From Basidiobolus meristosporus CBS 931.73 (Eukaryota; Basidiobolomycota; Basidiobolomycetes; Basidiobolales; Basidiobolaceae): a stretch of DNA of 64,000 nucleotides. The notes under the pieces were generated by a model. The model worked only from the letters and a program-made list of their open reading frames with translations. It was not told where the DNA came from and did not search any database. The position numbers and the translations under genes are program-made. Numbering within the stretch: position 1 is the first letter of the stretch; the number at the start of each line of letters is the position of its first letter. This document shows positions 21,552 to 37,000 of the stretch, piece after piece. Location of the stretch: contig MCFE01000279.1 in the NCBI GenBank assembly GCA_002104905.1, positions 39,986 to 103,985 on the forward strand, given 5' to 3'.

Positions 21552-24131
21552 ATGTGTCGTTGTTCACAAGTGGTAATTCTGGGACTGGTACTATTGTCCA
21601 TGTGGTCGTCACCTAATAAACTCTACTCTCTCATTTTGATTTTCGGCCTTGGTGAGTGCACCTTGCCTATCTGGTATTCGGCCCGCAATCACTTCACACA
21701 TCAACACTATGCCATTCGTATCAACAATGCTATCAGCCCACCAGAAGTGTCTGCGTTGTTAGGGTTACGGCACGTAGGCGTGATCAATGGTCTTCCCGAC
21801 TACCACCTGTTTGCCGCGGCCAAAGAAGATTTCATGGTACACGATCGGATCGAAGGATTTCTCGACAGCCCGACCCCATTCTCTTCATTGCACAAGCGAG
21901 GAATACCTTCATTGGAGCACATAGACCATATTCATAAGGAGGAATTGCGCCAGAGAGTTAAGCGAGAGCCTACACCATCTCACCAGATGCGGCCCAACAT
22001 CTCCACCCGTCAAGCCAGCATCCTCAATTTGGTGGACCCCGGATTTCGTAGACAGTGGCATCTGGTAGGCTATACGCATCCATTCGAGGAGGAACCTATT
22101 GTCGCTAACTATTCAACCATCGAACTTCTTCCAGAATAATCAAGAAGACGTAGGCAACGACCTGAATGTGCTGAAGGTATGGGAAAGCGGTAAGTTGGAA
22201 ACCACGTGGTTTGCCTGGAGAATTGTTCCTGACGGGGTCTTAGGAATTGTCGGTAAGGATGTGGTTGTGGCCCTGTTGGATGATGGACTGGACATGGACA
22301 GCGAGGATTTGACGCATAACTATGTATGTAACTTTGAGCAGTGTTTGATAGAGCCTCATTATTGACTTTCGCGGGAAGTTTTCCGAGGGATCGTATGATT
22401 TTAATGACCATAGTTTAGTGCCGAATCCAAAGCAGCCTGATGACTACCACGGAACCAGATGTGCAGGGGAGATTGCTGCGGCAAACAATAGTGTTTGTGG
22501 GGTGGGAGTAGCATTTGGGTCCAAAGTATCTGGTAACAAGCTTCGATGCACTCATGCTTGACATCCCCTTGCGCTAAACTCATTCTACCGCTTACAGGGA
22601 TACGGATACTTTCCGGGGCCATTAGCGATGTGGATGAGGCACTAGCCTTGGTTCATGAAAATCAAAAGAACCACATCTATTCATGTAGCTGGGGGCCACC
22701 GGACGACGGCAGATCCATGGAAGGCCCAAGTCAGGTTATTCTGGATGCTATGATATCTGGGATTACCAAGGGAAGAGGCGGGAAAGGTAGCATCTTTGTG
22801 TTCGCTACCGGTAACGGCGGAGAGTTCGAGGACAATTGCAACTTCGATGGGTACGCCAACAGCATCTACACAATATCTATCGGAGCAATTGACCGGTTCG
22901 ACCAACGACCCGCCTATTCAGAGAAATGCTCTGCACAATTAGCAGTCACCTACAGCAGCAATACCAACGGCGATGGAATTGTAATCTTTCCCTTGAGCAA
23001 TCTTGCAGACAAACGCTAACCATCTCTCCAACTAGTATACCACGGATGTGGGCAAGGATGCGTGTACCAATGCTCACGGTGGAACTTCTGCCGCCGCACC
23101 TTTGGCTGCGGGGGTGTTTGCACTGGTACTATCTATCCGGCCAGACCTTCACTGGAGAGACATTCAGCATCTAGCCGTGCGTACCGCACAGCCTTTCGCC
23201 CTAGATGATCCAGATTGGCAGCCAACCACAGCGGGACACCAGTTCAATCATAAATTTGGCTATGGCAAACTGGATGCTTTTCGAATGGTAGAAGCAGCAA
23301 AGGAATACCACTCAGTTGGTCCTCAGGTGCAATACAACTCTGGCGTGATGGAGGTTAACCAACAGATACCCTCCTCCAGTGCCGGGTTAAAGCATGCATT
23401 CATTGTATCTCCCAAGATAGCACAAACCCATTTCCTGAATCTCCTGGAGCATGTGACCGTTACGATCAATATGGTGCATCAACGGCGCGGCGATGTTGAA
23501 GTTTATCTAATCTCCCCAAACAACGTGACGTCCGTGTTGTCCCCAGGCCGAGAATATGACGACAGCGAAGAAGGATTTAGAGGCTGGACATTCATGACTG
23601 TAAAGCACTGGTAAGTGTGCAAAGAGAGTAACCACATTACCGACACTAACCGGTATCAGGGATGAGCCAGTTGTAGGGGAGTGGTCGCTGCTGGTCATGG
23701 ATCAAAAGAATCCTGAGAAGGTCGGAACACTGCAGTCCTGGAGTTTGACATTTTTCGGGGCAAAATCTGAGCCAGTAACGCCTAGCCCCGGAGAGAAACC
23801 CACGAATAATGCATCAAGCACAATCTCTAGCACCATAACCTCCCCTACAAGCCTTAGGTATCCACTAATTGCAATATTTGGGCTTGTAGTGCTTGTCGTA
23901 GCTACAACTTGTCGACTGAACAGAGCTAATCCTGAATCTGCGAAAGCATATCTAAAATTACAGGACAATGATCGAGGAACAGAGACTGGCCCTGCCGCGG
24001 ACCAACTTTTAGACGCGTTGGAAGCAGAGTCGTATCATGCCGACTCCGATGAATCCGAGATTACTGAAATCACCGACATGCCCAATATATCGGCATGGCT
24101 GCCTAAAAACATGCCATTTTCAAGACAATAG
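21552..24131 (+). CDS. KEX2: Kexin-like proprotein-processing serine protease
   Basis: Membrane-bound late-Golgi protease that cuts secretory precursors after Lys-Arg or Arg-Arg. Spliced model: 21,552-22,064; 22,135-22,189; 22,244-22,323; 22,379-22,532; 22,598-22,980; 23,036-23,610; 23,660-24,131, about 743 aa. Introns are 49-70 nt, several with CTAAC branch sites. Visible parts: hydrophobic N-terminus, propeptide ending R-V-K-R before the protease, catalytic Asp in L-L-D-D-G-L-D, His in Y-H-G-T-R-C-A-G, oxyanion Asn in A-T-G-N-G-G, Ser in G-G-T-S-A-A-A-P, a P domain, a transmembrane segment ([14 protein letters not shown]) and an acidic cytosolic tail. Length and layout fit the family. The first ATG was chosen; an extra N-terminal intron cannot be excluded. 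It is convergent with eL22; an AATAAA lies at about 24,205. Confidence 0.92.
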
Positions 24132-24417
24132 AGCCATTCGCCTATCTAGCAGTGGTCTTGTTGTTAGTCTTATACCCACCAATACTGCTAGATATTTCGA
24201 TTTCAATAAAAATGTAGAAAGCTAACGTGTTTGACCAATGCAAGTTCCAGGATAGACTTGGGAATTACAGCGGAGAAGCACCATGCAATCCGAAAGAAAG
24301 ATGGATCCATCCATCGATGGCGGCAAGAATAGAAACGCGGTGTTTCATTCGAGGGCGAAATGATCCTTTATTTCATAAAGATTCAATACAGTTAACAAAA
24401 AGGCTGAGCGGGGTAGC
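24132..24417. terminator. Shared 3' region of two convergent genes
   Basis: 286 bp between the stop codons of kexin (+) and eL22 (-). It contains CAATAAAAATG at about 24,204, a likely plus-strand polyadenylation signal, and TTATTT/TTTATT stretches near 24,368 that can serve the minus strand. Confidence 0.45.
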
Positions 24418-24795
24418 TTATTCCTCATCGGATTCCTCCTCCTCTTCCTCTTGGTTAGCAATGTTGAAGTATCTGAGTTCGTAAGTGGTTTTGTTGGTGG
24501 CAATAACACGAAGCCAGTCACGGAGGTTGTGCTTCTTCAAGAACTTCTTGGTAAGGTACTTGAGGTAACGCTTGGAGAAAGCTTGGGTGGAGACAACGGT
24601 GATCTTGGCATCATCACCACGCTTGATGGAAACGATATCTCCGAGGTTGTTGGTGCGACCTTGGACCTTGATGCGATCGTGAAGGAACTTCTCGAAGGCA
24701 GCAGCATCGAAAATCTTATCGTTAGCGGGACCGCTGCAGTCCAAGGTGAACTTGTAAGTGACCTTCTTGGCTTTGGTTTGTCTGGCGGCAGGCAT
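24418..24795 (-). CDS. RPL22: Large-subunit ribosomal protein eL22
   Basis: A 125-residue single-exon gene. It opens with a basic stretch ([15 protein letters not shown]), followed by the family signature [23 protein letters not shown] and L-R-D-W-L-R-V-I-A, and ends in the acidic tail of Glu/Asp typical of eL22. Length matches the eukaryotic protein (about 120-130 aa). It is a structural protein of the 60S subunit that binds 25S/28S rRNA. The ATG at 24,795 gives the expected start. Strong C/T-ending codon preference on its strand fits a highly expressed gene and creates a long antisense shadow ORF. Confidence 0.95.
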   Translation of the reverse strand: MPAARQTKAKKVTYKFTLDCSGPANDKIFDAAAFEKFLHDRIKVQGRTNNLGDIVSIKRGDDAKITVVSTQAFSKRYLKYLTKKFLKKHNLRDWLRVIATNKTTYELRYFNIANQEEEEEESDEE

Positions 24796-25214
24796 AGCTA
24801 ACTTTAGTCAATCACCAACGGGTTAAAAGAGAGGGAATAAACAAGCCGCTGATCATTACAATTTATTCACTTCAGAATGGTTCCTATCGTCTCATTGGCC
24901 ACTCACATTCTGATCGTTTTTCGCCATCATAATCACGTGGATTATTTCTCATCTCATTTGATTGTCGATATTATTAACCTCATTCAGATATTTTTGATTT
25001 ACAACACTTGGATTAAATATAGATTACTTCTTTAGTACGTCCTTACATATACGTATATACGTCTTCGACAGGTAGATTCTTGGAAAACCTCATGTGGTTG
25101 TTAGGTATTCGAAGGGAATATATCTCACGAATATAGTGATGTTGGCGATACTTCGGCATACTTTCTGATTTGGTACCCACTAGAAGCATGGCTGTAGCGC
25201 AGATATATTGAAGT
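24796..25214. promoter_or_regulatory. Upstream region of eL22
   Basis: About 420 bp between the eL22 start and the 3' end of the propeptide gene, which lies upstream on the same strand. AT-rich stretches but no defined motif; no remnant of a subtilisin catalytic domain is visible here on either strand. Confidence 0.4.
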
Positions 25215-25724
25215 TTAGTTCACTGAGCATTGAAGCTCCTGCTCTAAACTGATAAGCGGACAAAGGTCTCGTTTATGAAATTTGGGGGTCAGATTCTTCA
25301 AAAGGTCACCCTGGACAGCCATGGTGTCCTGAAGGGTGGGAGGAGAGAAAGCTGGTAAGACCCGCTTGGTGCGCTTCTTCAGTACCTGTTTCTCAGGCTG
25401 GCCTTGAATCTGGCTGAATATCTCCAGTTCACGCTTTCTCAAATTTCCAATACTATGATCCACCACCAACTGGGCAAAGCGTTGCTCGACTGAACCTTGA
25501 GAATGCTCGTATTCCTTTGGTGTGGAGAAAAGATGATAGCCCTCTATATCCCCCACAGTCCCCACATAATCTATCTTCAACAAAGATGCTATGTCGTTGG
25601 GTGAAGCAGAATGCGGCTTTAACTTCAGAGTATAATAATTGTGTGTCTCATATCGCTCTAATAAACAAGCATATGAAGAGATGAGAAGAACAAGCACCAG
25701 ATACAATTGACCGGCAAAATACAT
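25215..25724 (-). CDS. Stand-alone secreted kexin-type propeptide (no protease domain)
   Basis: Predicted 169-aa secreted protein. After a signal-like start (L-Y-L-V-L-V-L-L-I-S-S-Y-A) it aligns with the propeptide of the kexin encoded at 21.5-24.1 kb: Y-Y-T-L-K-L-K-P (kexin H-Y-A-I-R-I-N-N), S-P-N-D-I-A-S-L-L (S-P-P-E-V-S-A-L-L), Y-V-G-T-V (H-V-G-V-I), Y-H-L-F-S-T-P-K-E (Y-H-L-F-A-A-A-K-E). A multibasic K-K-R-T-K-R corresponds to the kexin autoprocessing site. After that only ~50 unrelated residues follow, with an N-L-T glycosylation site and a second K-R, then a stop. The open frame continues upstream to 25,961, but the ATG at 25,724 gives the signal peptide. It could act as an inhibitor or chaperone of kexin, or be the residue of a truncated paralogue. 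Confidence 0.6.
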   Translation of the reverse strand: MYFAGQLYLVLVLLISSYACLLERYETHNYYTLKLKPHSASPNDIASLLKIDYVGTVGDIEGYHLFSTPKEYEHSQGSVEQRFAQLVVDHSIGNLRKRELEIFSQIQGQPEKQVLKKRTKRVLPAFSPPTLQDTMAVQGDLLKNLTPKFHKRDLCPLISLEQELQCSVN

Positions 25725-26879
25725 GTCAGTGACGTTTACCTGCTGGAGAAGGCAGTAAAAGTGGAAGCCACATTCAGACCAAGCCCCTTTATTGCTTGGA
25801 TTTTGATTGCGGCTTAAATCTGAATACACCCAGACTAGTTGATGTATTTGAGCCTGATTTTCGAAATGGTAGATTCCAACTGAATGAAAGATCTCCATGC
25901 AATCGGAATCCACCCCATCGTTCATCACGAACAGTACCATCGTATCAACGATGAAAGACACATGTTTTATAAAGATGGGGTGCAGCCAAAGGGCTATCCA
26001 TAAAGCATCAATGACTCTATGAAGCGACGCTGACTAGTTTTAGTCCGAAATCATCGCCTGGAGCATCCGGAATACTCAACCACAAACGATGAAAAATTAT
26101 CTGCAAAGGTATGGTGGAGAAGCTGCTGTATTGGCGAGGAAGAGATGGGGCTGGGATAGCATCAACTGCACGCATATTCAGGAGCCTTGATGGCAACAGA
26201 AATTACTGAGCCCATTGAGCAAAAAGCATCTACAGCAAAAGTACTGAAGATGACGCACCGAGCATTCGATCAATATCAAGTTAGTGCAGCATATTCTGCA
26301 CATCAATGCAGCGATATGGTCGTAGAAAACAACAGCAAGCCATGGACTGGAAGATCATGTGCGTCTTGCTCTCGAAGGATTCTTTCCTCGGGGTTGGCTG
26401 TTTCAAAGTTTGGGCTCTGAGCAACCAAGGACGAAACATATTCTCCCGATGACCAAGCGTGAACGAAGCATATGATCTCGAGTCAGGCAGGCAGCAGCTT
26501 GAGTTTGGAGAGCTGTACTATTCCTGCTCATCGAAGCTGGCCGGCGCTTTCTTCGAATTTCATTGGAAAGTGGGATTGTGTTCTATTTTAGTTTGATATA
26601 CAGTATATGACAGCGCGCTCTTTGGCGGTGGACTAATGGTATGTTTCATTTTAGGATTATAGTTGCAAAATCTGTGCCCCGCACAGCGTGGGTATGGTTT
26701 CTCTCGCTTTTCCAACTCGTAAATATAAATAAAAGGATCAACAGGAGTCATGTAGTGCCCTTACTTTTCGTCATTCTATTCTCAAGAACGGGCTCTCTTG
26801 CTAAAGATACCATTTTGTGACTTGATATAATACTATCTGCTATCCGTCTAGAGTCCCCATTTGAAAAACATTAAGTAGG
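25725..26879. promoter_or_regulatory. Divergent intergenic region upstream of the propeptide and forkhead genes
   Basis: About 1.15 kb with no convincing gene; the ORF at 26,187-26,420 has no recognisable motif. A TATA-like AAATATAAATAAAAGG at 26,721-26,736 sits about 150 bp upstream of the forkhead ATG. Confidence 0.4.
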
Positions 26880-28260
<1,381 letters not shown>

Positions 28261-31016
28261 ATTTGGAGCAGGCGCATGAAGATTGAATATATTATTGCAA
28301 GCTGGTGCTAAGGACTGCTGAGTTCACAACCTCATTTCTCAGTTTCTTTCAAATATATGTAGAACAAATCGATATTGTATATGTAGATAATGAGCAAATT
28401 AGATCATTTCTATTCTTCGTTTATAAATACTGATTTCCTGTGTAATGACTTCGACCACACTTTGAATCAATATTGGATTCTTCGGATTAATTCATGAAGC
28501 CATTGCCATTCTCCCTCTTATTTTCTATTCATTTCTTACATCATGTTTTTTACTTTTTTACCGGAATAGTAAATTCGAAAGAACACTTCTTCAACGTTTT
28601 TCTGAGTCCACAAATTCCCCCAGTATAGCAATTAATAGCACCTTCATCGTTGAGATAAACAAGCATTTACAGTTGCGAGGATTGGTCCCTTACATACTCA
28701 GTGGTGAAAGAAACTTAATGGTTTCTAAGGGGCTAGTTCAGAATAAGCCATAACAGCAGTCTGTGAGATAGCATAGTCTTCTCATAACCTCAAGTGGGCC
28801 GATAATTTTGCTCTGCGAGCTGGTAAGCACGAGCTGTGATTATACTGTAGAAAGGTGTATATTTCACAACGCAACAAGTGACTATGCTTCAAGGACTCTA
28901 TTCTTCTTTTGCTAATGGCGTTGGAAGTATAGATTTCTAAACGCTATGGAATGTAACAATGTATCGGACCCACAAATTCCGAGTGTTCATAAGTAGTCTG
29001 CCTGAGGTCAAATTCGCGATAAACGTATATTTGATGAAAACCGGTTGCGACTCGATCAACGTGCGTTTACTAACCTTGGTCTCCTTCGATCCCCTAATAA
29101 TATCTCCAATGGCTATGATTGGCGGAATCAAAAAACACCAGTGCTACAACTAAGACATAACTCGATGAAAACATGGTGGATATTATCGTGGAGTTGCCCA
29201 TTTGCAGCTCTTTGCCCCATTTCGATAAAATATTCTCTTTGATTTTATGCTCGTTTTCTCACTAACCCCAGAAATGGGCTGAGGAGAGCAAGCCGACATT
29301 TAATTCACAGCTGAGGGCTTTGTATATACGTATTCCGAATTGCAATTCCGAAGCGTTGTCCAAAAGGCCAGAGGGCCGTATGGTATTTTTTACTATAGTA
29401 CCAGGGTATGTCTCAAGAGCTCAGCGCAAATATACAACGTGTAAGAAATACAACAGCAGAATATGGTATCTCCACCACAATCCCAAGCATGTTGAGAACG
29501 TACACGCTATAGTGAAGTTTGATCGTCCTCTGCATATTTCCTGGGCCCAATGAGCCACATTCTAAATCCCCCAAAGGAAGTAGAATATGGGGTATTGGGC
29601 AATACAACCTAATCTTCTGTAATCTATCTCGAACCCTAATTCAACGCACTTACAAGTGATAAGTTTAACCGAAGAGAAACCTCTACACTGGCAACAGCAA
29701 TACCAATGTATATATCCAGTAGCAACAATCATGTGACGCCCTTCTGAGCAGAAAGGAGCAAGCCGTAGCCAGTTTAACTCTATGAAGTGCTAAGCCACAT
29801 GAATCAAGACTATCAGCTATTGACTAGTATGTAATTGGAAAATAAAGGGCCAACAACCCCAAACTTTCAATATCTAAGCCTGCTCTGCAACTTCATTCCG
29901 GTGCCAGTTCTGAATACATGCATTCCAATGAGTGAAGGAGCTTAAGGAGGGTCGGTTACACCGTCATGTTGAGCAAGAATTATATTAACGCTGGATCCTT
30001 GTATAACACTGGTTATACCTCCGAGATGAACGCTAATTGGGTTTAAATAGCTGACTCATCCATCGTGTGAAATCTTTTGACATTCCTCCTGCTGCGTTTG
30101 AGCAGCATTCAAGTGTCGTGTGGATATAGGCAACCGCCACTTTTAATGACAGGAGGGCGAACTCTATGGTCGTATGAAGTCAGACAGGCACAAACATCAA
30201 GCCGGAAAAAATGCACATGAAATGACATGAGTGCTGCCTATTACTGATGGATGCTGGTCAAGGTGGAAGATGAAGATCCATAGCATTTCGTGCAGTTGCT
30301 GATAAGCTCAGCAGTGATATCATACAGGAGGGATCCGCCTTATATCTATGCCTTTTTGGTTCAAACGGGGTGATTTTACGGTGGCTATAACCCAAACACC
30401 TCTTGTTGATCTGGGAACCATGATGATCCCCATCATTTCAACGATGAATGATCCAAAACCGGCACCACAGTTTGTGCTCCTCACATCCCTTCCTACCGAA
30501 GAAATAGGCGGATCTTAGATTCGTTCCGATAGGCAAACGCATGTGTGGTCCGACGCTCCAATTCACAAGTCGAGTCGCTAACCAGATTGTATCCGCTGAT
30601 AAGATGTAAATCATTGTATAAATGCGTACTCCGATGGTTGCATCGAATTAATATTGGCCCGCAGAATTCATTAAGTGTCATATGTCCATACCTGTGACAA
30701 TCTCGTAGATGCAGAAGTATTTTACTTGATTCAATCGAACTCGTATTGCAAAATGCTCTGATCTGGATTCTACGGGAGCACATTTCCCTTTAAGCCAAGA
30801 ATGCAGGTTCGGGGGATCCTATCTTTGTGGGGGCATTGTGACGTGAGACTCAGGAACCCATTTTCCTTTTCAATTGCCCCAACTGTAGGGAAAAAATCTC
30901 AAATTCATTCACAGCACTCATGATATATGACAGGGAGAACGTATATTTTAAAGAGTTTCTAGGTCGCTTGGTGAGAGTGACACTGTTCCTTGACTTAGTC
31001 AAATACATCAAGCACT
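28261..31016. other. 2.7-kb intergenic region without recognised genes
   Basis: Only short overlapping ORFs in all frames, no domain motif, no tRNA-like B box. CpG frequency is normal, so this is not the repeat material seen in the left block. A GTATATTTTAAAG stretch at about 30,942 may belong to the adenylate kinase promoter. Confidence 0.4.
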
Positions 31017-31817
<801 letters not shown>

Positions 31818-33321
31818 GCATACCCATATCTATTTTTGATTTCGACGATTTGTTTCTGTTCTGTAAATCTAAATTCCTTCATTCTGAATTCACTCATGCT
31901 GCATCCTTGTGAATGAACATTCTACCCGAGTTGGTCTGTAAATTCACCAAGTAATAAATGGAATCACCATATACCTTTACTCTCTTCTAGACAACTTCCA
32001 ATCGCATACACCATCCATCCGAGCTTGTTCCGGGATTTGAACTGGAGCAAAGGTGGGCCCGCAGAGCCAAACCCTTCCTCATTCAAACCCTACAAAGGCA
32101 ACCATGTCCTATGAAGGGTATGGAATGAGTCAACATCCTTTGAGCAGCATACTACATACACATATTCACATATTGGCAACTGGAGGGGAATTCTACAGCA
32201 TCATCTGATTGCTAAAACTGTGCTAGCTCTCTGCCATGAAAGCCTGAGCAAGCTTTTGGTGTCTTCCTTCCAAAAGCCTGGACATCTGGATGATAATCCT
32301 ATTAGTTCTCTCAACTTCATAGAAACAAACAGCAGAATTTAGGCTTTGTTGTCAGGAAAGTTCAGCGTACTTCCTTGAGTGTATTTGGTACTTGGTATCT
32401 TCCTGGCTGTGTGCACCCGTGAGAGAATAGCAACAAAAAGATGGTACATGATTGTTCCTAGGCCTATCTAGCAATCATCAGGAATTGGGTCTATTCTCTT
32501 TGTTTCGTTGAACAATTCTATGCTGTGGTCAGTTTGAGCCCTGTCTTAGTCCATCCGGTACATGTGCTACGTCAAGGGATACCAGGCTGATTTGAATCTG
32601 TAGGTGGTAAGAGCATGGAAGCAAAATCGTATCGAATCTCACCTTCAGGCGACATGAATCTCACTCATCTGCAGGAATCAGACATTTACGAATATTCCCA
32701 GATTATCAAAAATGCTGATTGTTTGTAAACCGATGAATCAACCTTGAGTTTTCAGTGCTTCCATTCGGAGATATAACTCATGAGGGAATGCCTACTGAAT
32801 GCCATACAAGTAGAGAAACATACGTGATGCGACCATCTCAGCATAAAGCCAATCATGGCCCCAAGCTCTCCAGACAGCTTTTAAGGGCGCATTATTAGAT
32901 TCTTAGTCAACTCAACTAGCAAAGGAGCGAATAGAACTTGACTAGTGACTGATGGCCATCCTCTGGGACCAATGATGAATTTTCACTTGGCACACCAACA
33001 TCTTCAGGTTTAAGATTCTCGCACTCCCGCAGATAGGAGATCATTTGCTAGGCGGTGCTTGATTGCTGAATCTAAGCAGTATAGTCACATAATCTCCATC
33101 CAGGACAAATCCCAGCACACCAACGGGGGCGATTGAAAACCACATTTAAGGAACCAATTCTAACGAACTTGAAATTGGTTTCCAACACTTTCCCTTCCCC
33201 CTACCTACTTGTGCGGCCTCCTATCCAACATCACTTTGCACCGGGCTACAAATCTAGCGCCTACGTATCCGGCATCCAAGTAACATCCAGCGCCAATCCT
33301 CTCAATCTTTTGCCACCGAAT
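31818..33321. other. 1.5-kb intergenic region
   Basis: No gene recognised. Near 32,035 GGGATTTGAAC resembles the complement of a tRNA B box, but no fold or A box at proper spacing supports a tRNA. Confidence 0.35.
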
Positions 33322-34066
33322 ATGACAAGGCCTAAAAAAGTCTACGAGTGGAGTTCCGTTCCATTAAATCTGTCCCAAGAAGATGCCCAAACTGTAAGCT
33401 ATCTACGACTCCAAAATCCATGCACATCTAACCAGTTCATCCCGAAATATGTCGCCAATTCATGCTGCACATCAGTCTACAATATGAGATATCAATCATT
33501 AACATGTGAATACTTTAGCTGTTCGAATATCATATGGAGCTATCGCGCTGCCTCAATCGTATTTCGGAATTCTACAAGAGTGTATCCGAGAAACAAATGG
33601 CTGCAGTCGTAGACGCCCACAAACGCCCAAGAGATCCAGATGCCCCCAGAATGCCATTCCCAGCGTATATTATGTTTTGTAACGACGAACGACCGAAATT
33701 GCTTGAAAAATGCAGTAATACGACGTCACAAGAAATCACCAAAAAGCTGGGTGAGCTGTGGAAACACCTTCCTGAGGAAACGCGCAAGGTACTCGAACTG
33801 CATATCCCAAATTGGTTTGGCCTAACCAATAGATCCAGAAATATGATGATAGATATCAATTGGAGCGACAACGCTACGAACAAGAGCTGACCAAATACAA
33901 AAGAATCAAAGAGGTAAATGATAGAGGGATGACTCAACGTTAAGCCAACTAACGGCCAAAGCAGAGTGTGGACGACCCCGCTACCGAAAAAGAACAAAGT
34001 CCGCGAGCTTCCACTAGTAAGCTGCAGGAGGACCCCTCAAAGACTTATCAGGATAAAGAGAAATAG
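33322..34066 (+). CDS. HMG-box DNA-binding protein
   Basis: Spliced model: 33,322-33,393; 33,519-33,788; 33,833-33,913; 33,965-34,066, giving 174 aa. Introns are 125, 44 and 51 nt with CTAAC-like branch sites, and all junctions keep the frame. The single HMG box (about residues 55-125) runs K-R-P-R-D-P-D-A-P, P-F-P-A-Y-I-M-F-C-N-D-E-R, I-T-K-K-L-G-E-L-W-K-H-L-P-E-E-T-R-K, then across the third exon Y-Q-L-E-R-Q-R-Y-E-Q-E-L-T-K-Y-K, the usual third-helix pattern. The N-terminal ~50 residues may form a helix; the tail is charged. It resembles non-sequence-specific HMGB/Nhp6-type proteins more than mating-type (MATA-HMG) proteins, but the distinction is not secure. The in-frame sequence upstream of 33,322 lacks an ATG before the UTR. 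Confidence 0.85.
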
Positions 34067-37000
34067 CTTGGGTATACTAACCCGCACCCTCCCTTCTTTC
34101 GATAGCTGTCACACGCAAATGACTCCAGGGTCATTGAGAAATCTTCAGTATCAAGCATGGTTTGCGAACTTATATTCATCAGGATATAAGGAGTTAATTC
34201 ATTCGATAGGGTTTTGCTTCTATTAGAGTTTTGTAGTTTCGCTCTTTGTTACTGCGGGAATAAATCAACATGTAAGCTAATTTTGTGGCATGTTTGAACG
34301 AATGCTTACTAACTTGACTGAACATGTAGGAAGCAGGCTTCCTGTCTCTCTCTTCCTCCCTGCCCACAACGAACTACTGTTGATTTGCGCTACTCATGCG
34401 AAGTCAAACACGTTCATGGGAAACGGATGGACTTTACAAAGGATAATTTGAAAGTTGGGAACCCTCTCAAACCCTACAACTACAGCGCAACACAACTTTA
34501 AAAGAGTATAACTCTGTCGTTTTCTGGAAAACAATCTCGTACCAAAAGCTACTGTTGAGTTACCCACCAGAGGTCAACCTTGACCACCGTGTCCATGCGC
34601 AGAATCCTCCAAATAAAGAAACCCTTATTGTAATGGAGATTCCCATTGACTCGATCATCATATAGAACAAAATAGATTTATCGAGTATTGTCTGGAGATG
34701 AGATGAGACATCGCTCCAAAAATATTATCAGTTTTAGGATTGGAAATCTTCATATTGGCTCAAGCTTCATCAAATTCCACATGACAATTGGTTGATTCAG
34801 CACCATAAAAAGGGCGGATTGTCTGAGCATTTTTTATACAACAGTACTATTACTAAGCTAAACAAGTAGTAATGTTGTACACTTTTAATTGAGCAGTCTA
34901 TATATCGCTTCATAACCGAAGAAAATTCCATATATGACTAAGCAGGCTGCTTACCCATTCTATATCGAAATTAGTGGTCATGTTAATGAATGGTGAACAG
35001 CTCACAAAGTCATGATTTACATATTCATACCTGATGTAATCTGTTGCTGTTTATGGGTGATACTCACCATGGCTGTTGGTCCGTTTCTTTAGTAGAATCA
35101 AGTGACTACAATACCTGTATTATTATCCAAGTCTCAATACACCTCTGATTCGTCACTCACATTAGGTTGCTGGTCAGGATATAGAACAGGTGTTTCGGAT
35201 CAGTGAGTGGTGGGTCAAATAAAGCCTTCAGTAATGTTACAAAAATGCAATACACAACGGACGGCCACAAAACAAGCAAGTGCATGTTGTATGACATGCG
35301 CAGAAATACGTCAATGGTGGCACTAAGCTCCTCATGTTTGTGTGAATCGATGGCTGCGATGAGCTATCCCTGAACTGAAGGAGACCTCGGGCACTTGTGA
35401 CGCTGTCAGCATATTTTCCTCCAGTCACCCATGAACATGATCCAATAGACGGTCATGCATCCGTCCCGTAGCATCCTCAGATTTAACATGGAGTTGACTA
35501 TTGGGAATCTTGTGATGAATAAGCTTGTTTTGCAATATCACATTTCTTCATAAATTATTGGTACTCAACCTACTTGATCTAGTTTCCCTCATCATCTGGT
35601 CAACTTAATCAAGATCACAATCTGTACTCAAAACCTGTTTCTTACTTAACCGGCGACAGAGATAGGTGCCACGAAATCATATCATTCCTTTATTTTCTAT
35701 AGATGGAGTGACAGTGGATAATTCGGTATTGGTCGATTTGGGTTATTGGATTTTCTGTCAAATAGGAATAACTGTGGTTCGTTGGGAATTCGGTAATTTT
35801 TCGGTAAGGGACGCCCATTTGATGTTGGCCTTTTAGAAGCTCAGATTTCATGGATACACACATGTATCATCATGCGTACTTATCTTTTCGATGGTGCATG
35901 AGCAACAGAAGTCATTTTAGAATGTAACCATCGCCCCTATTTGGAGATTCAGCGCTGATGTACAAGGCAGCGCTGTATCAGCTAAGATCTTTGCCAAGGG
36001 ATTACTAAATATTACATGCCTACAAAAACTGGCTTTGTTGTTGCTATGCGATAATGCCACCAATGTTTTAGAAGTGCTAATAGAAATCGTTCGTCACTTC
36101 CGCCGCACTGCTGCTCCGCTCACCAATTAGCCAAGCATTGCACAACGACTGCTGTGACCTGCAACAACGTTGGCGCTTTGGAAAGTGTGTGTCTGTGGCT
36201 ACCTGGACACATATGATTAATGAGGACATGTGTGACCGGAAAGAACCGTTCTAGATTTTTTCGCGTCCACGTTGGATTGCTACGTCAACTTCGGGCACGT
36301 CACCCCAATTGGTATTTTTTTGAATCGAGTCGTAAGGTACCTCGTCTGGTCATACCCACTTTAGGGATAGCGTAAATCTATGTTACTTCGCTCTGGATCA
36401 ATATGCCACTTTAATTTCTTGAATTCGATGGTTGACATTTGGTTGAGATTTATTATAAGCCATTTGTGCGACTTGAAATTTGATTTCTTGGTCACAGTAG
36501 GGAATACTCACCCTATCCAGGGGAATGAAGGTTCTAGGCATTTTGAGGCTATGCGGGCTTAGCGTCAGAGGAGTTCTCAAGTTGGGATAATTATCGAATA
36601 TGCGAGCAAAGTCTGATTAGGTTATTTAACGGGTACCCTACTAATCTGCTCACAATACCTGCTTATTAATGCGCAGCAAAAATCAATTCAACCGTAGATT
36701 GCGTTTCAGATTCATTTCAGGCAATGAAAATGCGTCCTTGAGTTATGTAATAGGCCATTCGCCGAAGATCGAGCTCCGCTGGCCAGCTAGCTGCTCTGAA
36801 TAGACCCATGATTCCTAGGTGTCAGCCTGGGAAGTGGCCAATGGTGCGTTCGGAAGCTTGAGATTTCAGGAATCACTTGTGTCTCAATAGGCTGAACAGG
36901 CACGGCTATACGAATCATGTATGCGCTATTGTGGACAGCGACAGGTATCCTCACCAATTAAGTGCTACCCGATAAATCGTGTCGGAAGCACAAGATAGTG

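Noticed and set aside
22099-22622. Separate ORFs at 22,099-22,365, 22,109-22,411 and 22,401-22,622
   Set aside because: They are exon fragments read through introns, or antisense shadows, of the kexin gene.
24451-24801. 116-codon plus-strand ORF
   Set aside because: Antisense shadow of the eL22 gene.
32020-32060. B-box-like GGGATTTGAAC
   Set aside because: No acceptor stem, no A box at the right distance, no fold.
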